Origin: Chara braunii
Taxonomy: Eukaryota > Streptophyta > Charophyceae > Charales > Characeae
Assembly: GCA_003427395.1 (NCBI GenBank)
Contig: BFEA01000203.1
Span: forward strand, 277,130-304,113
Direction: 5' to 3'
DNA: 26,984 nt
The position numbers were made by a program, and so were the translations under genes. Below the pieces are notes generated by a model. It saw only the letters and a program-made list of their open reading frames with translations. It did not search any database and was not told the DNA's origin. The number at the start of each line of letters is the position of its first letter. The first letter of the stretch is position 1. Shown piece by piece: positions 18,656-26,984 of the stretch.

Positions 18656-18679
18656 CGAATACCCTTACAAGGGCATCCG
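18656..18679. other. 24-bp near-palindrome at inner end of right arm
   Basis: CGAATACCCTTA followed by CAAGGGCATCCG. Counterpart of 10418-10441. Confidence 0.6.
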
Positions 18680-19572
18680 CCCTGGTTTTTGCAAGTGACA
18701 GGAAGGCTCGGTTAACCTGGATTTGAGTGCCCGTGGGGGAAAATGCGAGGGTCGTCCGCGCGCGAGGCAAAGGTCGCCTTGTCCCAGTAGGGAGTATGTG
18801 GGCGCGCAAAGTTAAGACGCGCGTGTGATTTTTCTGATTGAGTGGGCGGACGGGGTAGCTAGCCGACCCGGGCCGCACTACGAGTTGGTTAGGAAGTAGA
18901 GGGTTTGCCTTTGGTCAGCGCGCGCGACCGGCGGCAGGACTGGCACGCCGGTGGGCGCTCGGCACGGCCACGACGCGGGGTGGCGCGCCGGCGCGGACAC
19001 TTAGGGGTCGTGGGCACAAATGGGGGCTGACAGAGCGACCGGGGCGGTATCCTAGCCCGGGGCGCCGCGCGGTGCCACTTCGTATGGGAGGCCGCGACTG
19101 CTGGTGTCAGGCTGGGGCTTAGCCCTATTGGTTGCGGCACTGGATTGTTTCAGCGGAGGTACAGGGGTCGAGGCTAACGGACGTCAGCGCGGGACCAACG
19201 AAGTAGCGCGAGGAGGAGGGGTTGAGGACTCCACAGGAGGTCTTCCTTTTATTTATTCTTGTCAGGGGATTCCGGCCGTGGACCCGCGCCACAAGGCTAT
19301 GGGAATATTGGTAGGGCCCGCGGCTCGCCTCCCCTTTCAAACGGCCCCCCTTCGTTATTTTGGGGGCCATCCGAATCTTTCCTTCTACCTTGGTTAGAGT
19401 CGCTTGAGGGGTGGATGACCACGTCGTGGGGCCAGCAGCCCAGTTCGTTTGGGTATACCCACATATTGTGGGTTACGCCCCGCCTAACTTGGATGGTGGG
19501 GGCCGAGGGGCCAAAAATTAAGAGGTCGAACTTTGCAGGGGCTGACCAACTTGCTGACGCGGCCGCTGGGGA

Positions 19573-20175
19573 AAATCTGGGAAGTGATGTAGAGAAGGGT
19601 TGCATGGCCCCTGTGCAAAGGCTCACACGCATGTACCCTGAAGGAGGGGCCAGGTCCATGCGGAGAGGGATGACAGTTTCGCTTAGTGAGTCGCCCCAAG
19701 GGTCCTCCCGGCTTAGTATTCGTCGAGGTCGTGGGGGAACTCGGTCAGGAAACCGCGCCAAAAAGGGGGGGGGCATGCACATGGGGTTAGTATAGGTAAC
19801 CCGGAGGATGTATACGTGAAAATCGGGGTGAATGAACCCAGACGTAAATCAGGGCAGGCGCCTGTGGCTAGGCCAGAACGAAGAGGGGAGGACGCTTGGC
19901 CTTTGGGAATGCAGCGGGGCATTACCCCGAATTGAGGTCCATTAGGAGATCCGTTAGATTTTGGGATGATATGGAACAGATCAGAGTAGCTCCTGCGCAA
20001 GGGTAGCATGTATGGGCCCCGAGGTGCGGGCCGGGTTCGCGCATTAGGACAGGGCAGCCTTGTGTCGCACGGTTTCCGGAGTGCCGCGGGGCGTAATCTC
20101 GGTTGAGTCGTTCGAAGCCGCCCGCGGAGATTGGAACGATATAGAGAAGTTTTGCATGAGTCCTGCGTAAGAATG
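19573..20175 (+). repeat. Three dispersed copies of a ~45-bp motif
   Basis: Copies at about 19573-19625, 19957-20005 and 20126-20175. The shared pattern is roughly TTGGRANNGATRTAGAGAAG, a short variable part, TGCATGR, then CCTGYGYAAGR. The middle copy is the most degenerate. Confidence 0.5.
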
Positions 20176-22546
20176 ATACACCTGAATCAGGGAAAGGGGG
20201 GCCGGGGTACTAGCCACCAGACCTGGCCGCATGCACCGGAAGTGCCCGCCTGAACCCGATCGCGAAAAGAGGCCAAGCCCGCGTGGAGATAGCGGAGTAG
20301 GGGGAGGCGGGAGTTTCAGCTAGGAGGCAGTTTGTCGGGGTGTCGGGAAAGGCGAAAAGTTATTTAAAGATCGGCCTACGGTGGATTTTGGGTTTTTCTT
20401 CGAAGTCCTTTTGTGGCGGGTGGGATCGTCGGACATTGTCGGGTGGTAGGAGGAGGCCTGCATGCGCGTTATTGACGTCAACACGTCGAGGGGGTGAGCG
20501 GGGTTGCGAGGGAGAGACAATACTTAGCGCGATTCTCGATAGAATCACGTGATGGAGAAGTCTAAGCGGGGGTGTTGGACTGCGGCGAACCAAGTGGTGA
20601 CGTGGGAATCGAAGGGAAGTGAGTAGGCGGAGAGATTATGGAGAAAAGGGGCGCGCGCGGAGGTCAGAGGAGGTAGGAGTCGAAGTTAGCTTGCTCGGCC
20701 GTTTCCCGGCCGTTTCAGGCGGACTAAGTTGCAAGGTTGGGGTTTGTCCTGTCGCGAGCCGATTGGGAGCATCAGCTTCAGCGTTAGAGTAGTGAGGGGG
20801 GAGGTAAAGACGGAAAGGGGGGTGCAATAAGCTATGGCGGGAAGGGCGAAGTCGGAGTTAGTAGTGCATCTTTCCGTGTTCTAGATGAAGGAATCATTTC
20901 ATTTTTGTCCGTTGTTTCTTCTGCTCGAGGGGGAGTGGCGGGAAGGAATCCAAGGGAGCTGGAGACTCACCCTTTGCTTTCCTTGTCTCGACCGACGTGT
21001 TGCTCATCCGATCGATAGAAGGGGGCATGAACCTTATTGCCTCCGAACGGAAGAATCCATCCGAATTTCTGTCAGCCTATGGATAAGCGTTTGAACGGGG
21101 AGTTGGGGTTTTGCTTCTGAGTTTCGGGCGCTAGCTGGATCGTCTTCCTCCCCGTGCTCATGCTCACGGCCCCTGTCGAAGTGCTTACCTTCGTCGTGCA
21201 TGCCACTCGATTGACGAAGTCGTAGCCATTATATCTGCAATCGGGCTGTTTTGTTGTGCCCGACACCGGGGTGCATGTTTTCCCGGGCGGATTGCTGCCC
21301 TGCTTGATCGAAGAGTGCTCGTAATCGGCCTGCGTAGGCGGAGAGCAAGCTACGAAGGTGCCTGGAGCCAGCATGTGGGGGTAGCCGAAAGTGTGTGAGT
21401 CCGGCCGTAAAGCTGGCCAGGGGCGTTCGGAAGGAAACAGGAATAAGACTGGGGATTGGAGGCGTACCCGCTGGTCAGAGGACTGAGCGGAAGGTCCTAT
21501 TGAGTTTTGCCCCTCCGTTCGAAGTAGCCTTTCTCTACTCCTCCATGGGCACAGTCTGGGCACAGTGCATAGTCCCCTTGTTCGGGAGAAGGATCACTTG
21601 ACTCTTCTGAGTTGGTCGGAAGGGCAGTGACAATATTGATGCGTAGTGCTGTGCATTCGAGGGCTCAGTCGCTGAGCTACCGGTCAGTTGCCTCTGGCGA
21701 ACAGCCGTCGAGCTCCTACCTCTGAGTTGGAGCGGTTGGGAGTTGCTATTGCTGTTATTGAGGATACCGCAGGTGGGGCTGTGTGCCACGATGACCTGCT
21801 GCGGCACGTGGAAGTCTACATATACTGCTTTTGTGCAGAGTGTCGGGTCCCTCATAAAGGAGGGCGGCACTGAAGTATAAGAGAAGAGTTGCTGGCTGAG
21901 GGGTCACTTGGCCTGTTGCACGACGCTGATTGATTGTGTGCTTCCGAGCGTCCTGTTGAGGCTGCTGCGACGTAGCATTGTGCTGTTGACAGGAGCTGGC
22001 AGCTGCTATACATTAATGTGTGGCACCGCAGTTGTGGCGCGCTGTAGCACCCTGCTGAGGTAAAGATCCGCGACTATTATATACTCCGACGCAGTGCCCA
22101 ACGCGGTAAACGAGCTGCAGCGAACTAGCCATGAGAGTGCAAACTAACGTATGGCCAGCGTGCTTTAGATCGCAAGGAAGGCTGCTGTTGCAGCATGGTG
22201 GAGTAGTGGCGTAGAAGGGGTTTGACTTCGGAGTTTGACTTCTGACCAGACCAAGGCTGCTGCGTTCGGTGGCCGCCATTGGGGGGCCCTCAGGCATTGA
22301 AGGTTGGAAGGCCCTCTCACGCGAGTCTGAGTGTACCGTCCTATCTGAGTGTCTTATCCCTTCTCACCCTGTCCTTCTTATAAGTCTGGTCCTTTGGTTC
22401 TGAGAGGAAGGCGGCAGACGGGCGTGTGGCCCGTAACCCGCGCCAAGGCCTTTGTGGGAGGTTGCCCCACTGATTGCGGGAGCTCTGTCGGGACTCAGGC
22501 GGAGTCCTGGAGGCAGGGAACTGAGTGGTAATCCCTCGACTCCCTT

Positions 22547-22552
22547 TATAAA
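22547..22552 (+). promoter_or_regulatory. TATA-like box at start of the 2.34-kb block
   Basis: TATAAA in the context CCCTTTATAAACCCG, 20 bases inside the block. No initiator or other element could be confirmed. Confidence 0.35.
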
Positions 22553-22800
22553 CCCGACTATAACCCCTACCTGTACATCTCTCTACGTTTGACTGAGTGT
22601 ATTGTGTGGATCCTGTACTTGGTTTTGAGTTTGACCTTCAGGACATAAGTCAGATTGAAGTAAAGGAGTGTATGGGCAAATCTCAGTTTCAGTTTGTTGA
22701 TTGCCTGAAAGCAGATTGCGAACGAAATGGGTTGCATCTGGGGGAAGGTTGGGAGAAAGGCAGTATTGTGTGCAGGTTGGCTGGGTCACTAAGGCTGGGA

Positions 22801-23781
22801 GGTCCCCTTAAGTTTGGGGAAGCCCAACGCTTTGTTTATTTTTGGATTGCATGGAGCCTCAGGCCGCTCTATAAGTTTAGGCAGCCTGAAGCTCTGGAGG
22901 CTGGGGTGTCCCCATAAGTTTGGGGAGACCTGGTGCTGTGAATTGCATGGAGGGTCAAAACGCTCTATAAGTTTAGGTGACCTGACTGCTCTGACTTGTG
23001 AGGGTTTGACTCTGGGTGATTTTCAGGGACCCAAGGCGCTCTATAAGTTTAGGTACCTTGGGTTGCCTCGTTTTTACTTGGGGATCTCTCAGTTTCTTTG
23101 GTTCTGAACGAGGAGGTCTGGACCGCTTTATAAGTTTAGGTGGTTCAACCCTTCTCCTGTTTTGTTCTGAGAGAATAATTCTGGCAAGGGACAGACCGCT
23201 CTATAATTTTTGGTAGCCTGACCCACTGCCTCGCACAGACTGGACCAGAGAGAAACAAACCTGGCAGAGGATCAGACCGCTCTATAAGTTTAGGTAGTCT
23301 GACCCTAACCTGGCAGAGGATCAGACCGCTCTATAAGTTTAGGTAGTTTGACCCAATGCCTCGCACATGTTGGAACCCAATGGATATAATCTGGCTATAT
23401 TGTACGACTATATTATTATGAACAGGCTGGTCAGGCCGCTCTATAAGTTTAGGTAGCCTGTCTATAGCTTATCACAATTGAAGAGAGTATAACTAAGAGG
23501 TATAACTGAAAGTAAACTTGGGCGGGCTGGGGAGTGTTCTAAGTTGAGCGGTTCAGCCTTATGCCCCTTTTGAAGATTAAATTCAGAGAGGTATATATAA
23601 ATTGGTTATTTAAACAGTTCAGGGCGACTATAGTGGTCTAGTCATACGCCCAAAGAAGAGAGAAGTAGTTGTGCCCTCTGTTTGTGTATACCTGGCCAAT
23701 TCAGAACGCTCTATAAGTTTAGGTATTCTGACCTTGGGCCTGGCTAAGTTGGACGCGCTCTGTAAGTTCAGGTGCCCTAAC
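22801..23781 (+). repeat. Array of ~12 hairpins with covarying stems
   Basis: The common core is CGCTCTATAAGTTTAGGTA, in which CTA-TAAGTT-TAG forms a small inner hairpin. It is flanked by arms that differ from copy to copy yet remain complementary: TCAGGC/GCCTGA (22859-22889), GGTCA/TGACC (22953-22982), ACCCAAGG/CCTTGGGT (23029-23063), TGGACC/GGTTCA (23119-23147), TCAGAC/GTCTGA (23272-23302), TCAGAC/GTTTGA (23321-23351), CAGGC/GCCTG (23432-23460), TCAGAA/TTCTGA (23701-23731) and GTTGG/CCTAAC (23748-23781). Two short forms have CCCC directly around the loop (22801-22823, 22905-22930). The copy at 23191-23222 is degenerate. Two members lie in a 49-bp tandem unit (about 23254-23351). Confidence 0.85.
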
Positions 23782-24069
23782 TTATATCTTATGTAAGTTG
23801 GGTATGAGGGGATAACTCACTGAAAGGTCATGAACTATTGTCTGCTCAGATTGGCTTGGGGATGGTGAGAGTACTTACCTTTGTGTTTTGGCTTGCATGT
23901 GGCGGAGTGAGATTACTACTTGGTCTGGGTTTCAGGTTGACAGGTAGTTGCTTTAGAGGCTCGCCACGTGCTAGAGCGATAGGAGTTAGGTCATTTCCTT
24001 CATTTTTTGAGTTGACTTTATTTTACTTAGATTGATTCTTGCGCTTTCTGAGACTCGCTATTACACTTG

Positions 24070-24690
24070 GACTTGTATAAATTTTGGTAAGCAACTTTCT
24101 CTACGGGAAGCGCTGCCAAAATTTTTACAGATTCAAGGAGTTAGACAAATTTTGACTTGTCAAAGTTCAGCTTGCTTTTTCTGTATATCTGACTTAGTAA
24201 AAATTTGGAAAGTCTCATTTTCTAAGGGGGGTGCTGCCCAAATTTTTGTTAAATTCAGGGAGTTAGACAAAATTGGACTTTGAAAAGTCAAAGTTAGTCT
24301 GAAGCTCTAAACTTAGCGTTGTATAAATTTTGGGAAAAACACTTTTCTAGGGGGAGTGCTGCCGAATTTTTTGCAAAACTAAGGAGTTAGTCAGATTTTG
24401 TTTAAGTTGAACTCAAGGTTGGGGGCTGAGTTCAAATTTGACTTGGTATAAATCTGGGAAATCCCCATATTCCAAAAGGGATGCTGCCCAAATTTCTGCT
24501 AATTCAGAGAGACAGACAAAATTTGACTTTCAAGAGTCATAGATTACTTTGGCTTTTGATATTTGGGCTTGTATAAATTCCGGAAAGGCATTTTTCCTAT
24601 GGGAAGCGCTGCCGAAATTTTCTTGATTTAGAGGAGTTAGATTATGTTTTGACAGGTGGCGATCCTGGCGATCCGCCCTGAATAGGGAAA
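24070..24690 (+). repeat. Five tandem repeats of ~124 bp
   Basis: Anchor box GCTGCC at 24112, 24233, 24358, 24483 and 24608 (spacing 121-125). Each unit has TATAAATTTTGG or similar, then CTTTTCTANGGG, then GCTGCC, then CCAAAATTTTT or similar, then GAGTTAGACAAATTTTGACTT. The first and fourth boxes are inverted repeats of each other. Divergence between units is substantial, so this is an old array. No coding potential. Confidence 0.85.
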
Positions 24691-24805
24691 ATTCTGCCAT
24701 TAGTCTACCTTTGCTTTGGGCACTGGCTTAGAAGTGGGCTTAGACTTAATTGGCAGAAGCCTTGAGTAAAAATGTTCTATGGAGGCTCATCCCCCATATG
24801 CTGAT

Positions 24806-24811
24806 AATAAA
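24806..24811 (+). promoter_or_regulatory. AATAAA polyadenylation-like signal
   Basis: AATAAA about 60 bases before the right edge of the 2.34-kb block. It is a common hexamer, so the weight is low on its own. Confidence 0.3.
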
Positions 24812-24870
24812 GCTTGAGCATTTGACCTATCTTGTGTTACAGGTCCTTTGAGGTGTCTGATTCAAGATCA

Positions 24871-25003
24871 GGACTAGACTCAGTTTGATCCCTTGAGGAT
24901 CGTCTTCTGTTATCCCTGATAACAGGTCGGTTGCCGATTCGTCGGTCTACGACTCGATTTCAACTCACTCTCCATACTCAACCTAAAAGGCTTTAGCCCC
25001 GGT
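24871..25003 (-). repeat. Conserved palindrome block, right arm
   Basis: Counterpart of 6819-6960. It contains CTGTTATC (24907-24914) and GATAACAG (24918-24925) as an 8-bp inverted repeat, GATCC-CTTGA-GGATC (24887-24901), and the 33 bases (24971-25003) identical to the left arm. Confidence 0.65.
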
Positions 25004-26543
25004 GGTTTTACTGTTTGTTAAGGGTTCCACCCGGACTTTTATTGAATGGCCATTTAACAAAGGTATTGAGTATTTAATTGAGGTTGGTTGGATCGGCGTT
25101 TGGGGCTTGCATGGCTAAAGGGAAGGGGTATGAGCATAGGGAATGGTTGGGGTTGACTCCGTGTAGTACGTGTGTTGTTGCTTGATTCTTGGTGTGATTG
25201 CAGGTATGTCCTGTGGCTCGGAGTTTGGATTTGGACTGCCTGCGATCCCATATACATATACATGGTTGTGAGGAGCCCCACTGTTCCTGTGAGAAGTGAT
25301 CGTCACAACTCTATCTCCCTTTTTGTATGTATGTGTGAGTATACCTACGATGAGTGTGCGAGAAGCCTAAGAGGCCATGTTAAAACCCGCCTAAAGGTTG
25401 GGGTTGAGGGACAGGGAAGACCCTCCCTTCTGCCTATCTGCGTCTTGGGGCATTCTTAGTTGGACGTTGGTCCTGGGCCGGGATTCAAGGTCCGTGTCTA
25501 GGACATCCCAAGCCCTAGGCTCTGAAGGGGAGGAGTCTCCCCTCGCGTAGAGCCTATTTACTTTGGCCGGCGGGACACTCCACCTGGAAGGCGGAAATGT
25601 TGCGAGGGCCGAACGACGTGTCCTTCAGCCGTTCAATATCGTGAGGGGTGACCCCTCGCGATGTGTTCCTTCAACCATTCAATATCGCGAGGCCGGAGCC
25701 GCGATTACCACGTATGATTAGCATCGATGGTTGGCACAGAATTGGTCTGCGGCCGCACAACCTTATGTTAGAATCCCGCCGCGACGCCTCGCCGTCCAGC
25801 GTCTAAAAGTTATGGGATCGCTGGGCTTGCACGTAGGCGCAACGCTTGGATTATTGTAGGCCGCCGGCACCACCCGCGGAGGAAAGGGTACCCCAAGGCC
25901 ACGAGTCCTTTTGAGCAAGGGAACCCTTGCCCTGTTCCCTGTTTTTGGGTCCGTGCGTGTCTTGCTTGCTTTTTATAGATTTTTATGGTTGGACGTTGTA
26001 GTCCGTGACAACCGTCAAAGTCAAACCCCTTGACTTTCGCCCAGGCCCTGGGCAAGACTTACCCCTAGGGCCGCGAGAGACGACTACCACCACAGGCATG
26101 GGCCTGTGTACCACCCACTCTGCATAAGGGTGCAGAAGAGGGTGTGTGGTCTTCAACCACGCATGGCGGTTGTCTAGCGCTGAGAGATTAACCCTCAAGG
26201 CGCGTGTCAGCCGACACTTGAGTGTCGAATACGACCCTCGAGATTAACAAGGACCGCGCGAGTATGGGTACTACATGGTACGCCATCATCGCGACTGCTT
26301 GCGCACATTTGCACTGCGAGTCGATATGAGTTAGCCCTGCGTCCGCGCGGATTTATACTAAATCTCGCGCGCGACGCCTACCCGATTTCCGCATCGGAGA
26401 GTTATGGGATGGCTACCGAGGGGCTAGGAGCGTTGTCGCGTTGTTTGTGTTGTGTCGTTTCGTGTGTATGTGTGCGTATTGTTGTCTTGTGGTTGTTAGA
26501 GTGGTGTGCGCGTGGTGTGTGGGGTGCGTCCTAACCGACGTTG
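25004..26543 (-). other. Right-arm outer part, non-coding
   Basis: Aligns to 5840-6818. TTTATT at 25038-25043 is the minus-strand AATAAA conserved with the left arm. A palindrome CGACACT-TG-AGTGTCG at 26212-26227 matches a weaker ACACT-CA-AGTGT at 6141-6152. No gene supported. Confidence 0.5.
25638..25662. other. 12-bp inverted repeat, right arm
   Basis: ATCGTGAGGGGT (25638-25649) and ACCCCTCGCGAT (25651-25662), 11 of 12 pairs plus one wobble. Flanked by CCTTCAGCCGTTCAATATCG and a second, partial copy of that flank (CCTTCAACCATTCAATATCG, about 25669-25688). Counterpart of 6164-6191. Confidence 0.6.
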
Positions 26544-26836
26544 AGCCGCGCTTGGGACTTCAGCCCCCCAAGATATCGATTCGCGTGCGGGTCCGATAGG
26601 CGTATTACCGCTCGTACCCCCTATGCTACAGCGAACGAGAAACGCCCTCGGCTGGTCCACCTCTGTGATTGCAACTGAGTAGCTTTCGTACTGTGGACTG
26701 GTAGCTCGGCGGGGATACGCCCACCGAAGGGAGTTGACAACTCCCGTAAGGTGGAGGTAAGTCGTACCTCGCGTAGGCCCTATCCTGTCGTAGGGGCTCG
26801 CGAGAGGTATGGCTGGCGCACTCGGCCGGAGCGGCC
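26544..26836 (-). repeat. Highly conserved block, right arm copy
   Basis: Counterpart of 5546-5838 at about 94% identity by eye. Holds the perfect stem-loop at 26721-26754. Confidence 0.75.
26721..26754. other. Two-tier stem-loop in conserved block (right copy)
   Basis: CCACC (26721-26725) with GGTGG (26750-26754), and GGGAGTTG (26729-26736) with CAACTCCC (26738-26745), all pairs perfect, around a single-base centre and a GAA/GTAA internal loop. Confidence 0.65.
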
Positions 26837-26984
26837 TACGGAAGCTCCATTTGCGCATTAGTGTCGAGGTTGGTCCAACTCCTGCGTGACGCAGTCGAGA
26901 GGGTCCCGCACTGTCGCGTGCGGTGCCGGACCGATGGGCTCGACATCGCTTCCCACCAATAGATGGAGCTCCACCCCAAGTGTT

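Larger units (their letters stand above)
18642..22525 (-). other. Right-arm inner part, non-coding
   Basis: GC-rich towards 18700-19500. It aligns to the left arm at about 6987-10457. The longest frames (161 codons minus and 178 codons plus at 19259-19795) overlap on opposite strands and show no domain or family resemblance, so I do not call them genes. A short motif recurs three times (19573-20175). Around 21930-22200 the minus strand is Gln-rich in translation, as in the left arm. Confidence 0.5.
22526..24870 (+). ncRNA. Candidate structured non-coding unit (right-arm-only block)
   Basis: This 2.34-kb block is bounded by sequence that matches the left arm on both sides (near 6950 and 6987), but it is itself absent there. 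On the plus strand it has TATAAA at 22547-22552, a hairpin array at 22801-23781, five tandem repeats at 24070-24690 and AATAAA at 24806-24811. Plus-strand frames (for example 22597-22917) run through the hairpins and show no domain. Reading it as one transcript is inference. It may equally be a repeat insertion, or sequence that the left arm lost. Confidence 0.35.
18642..26984 (-). repeat. Right arm of the long inverted duplication
   Basis: Reverse-complement counterpart of 5400-10457, read 26984 down to 18642 and still matching at the window edge. It is longer because of a 2.34-kb block (22526-24870) absent from the left arm and smaller indels. No intact protein-coding gene is recognised anywhere in it. 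Confidence 0.8.

Noticed and set aside
19259-19795. 178-codon plus-strand and 161-codon minus-strand frames
   Set aside because: They overlap on opposite strands in GC-rich DNA with no domain, motif or conserved counterpart in the left arm.
20110-21523. GTTCGAA at 20110 and 21517 as tRNA B-box
   Set aside because: No A-box or cloverleaf pairing around either.
22597-22917. 106-codon plus-strand frame
   Set aside because: It runs through the hairpin repeats and ends among them. Its similarity between segments comes from the DNA repeat.
22801-23781. Repeat array as CRISPR or telomere-like (TTTAGG)
   Set aside because: Spacing is irregular, arms vary with pairing kept, no cas genes, clearly eukaryotic context. 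TTTAGG occurs once per unit and not in tandem.
22519-24885. AACTGAGT...ACTCAGTT as terminal inverted repeats of the 2.34-kb block
   Set aside because: Both 8-mers belong to flanking sequence that also exists in related form in the left arm, so they were probably there without the block.

Overview
The window is repeat-dense eukaryotic nuclear DNA with no recognisable host gene, tRNA, rRNA or bacterial operon. Everything that can be read as protein belongs to retrotransposons: two Ty3/gypsy copies (gag, protease, RT, RNase H, integrase, chromodomain-like tail) and one scrap of a non-LTR element (RT zinc-binding domain), all on the minus strand. A primer-binding site one mismatch away from the plant initiator-tRNA-Met type, TG...CA LTRs and very high repeat density suggest a green-lineage host. 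The Gag proteins remind me of proteins predicted in the charophyte Chara, but that is memory, not a search.

Layout. 1-4089: 5' part of Ty3/gypsy copy A (protease start running off the edge, gag with one nonsense codon, leader, PBS, 5' LTR 3171-4089). Its LTR abuts a LINE-type fragment (4090-4550), so copy A appears to sit inside an older non-LTR element. 4550-5399: pyrimidine microsatellite, a ~20-bp minisatellite and a T-rich insertion in it. 5400-10457: left arm of a very long, diverged inverted duplication. 10458-12331: spacer with a foldback-like GC-rich repeat containing a 680-N gap, an 82-bp tandem duplication and a ~204-bp tandem duplication. 12332-18314: Ty3/gypsy copy B (3' LTR, polypurine tract, decayed pol, decayed gag), with no 5' LTR or PBS visible. 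18268-18641: three copies of a short motif. 18642-26984: right arm of the inverted duplication, which runs off the end.

The two arms are collinear: left 5.40 to 10.46 kb reads like the reverse complement of 26.98 down to 18.64 kb. Identity is very uneven, about 94% by eye over a ~290-bp block near the outer end and poor over much of the rest. The right arm carries a 2.34-kb block (about 22526-24870) with no counterpart in the left arm.

That 2.34-kb block holds the most unusual signal in the window. It has a TATA-like box at its left end and an AATAAA at its right end. Between them lie about a dozen hairpins sharing a core (CGCTCTATAAGTTTAGGTA) but with different, mutually compensating stems, and then five tandem ~124-bp repeats that have their own conserved inverted repeats. 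No protein is supported there. A structured non-coding RNA is a reasonable, untested reading.
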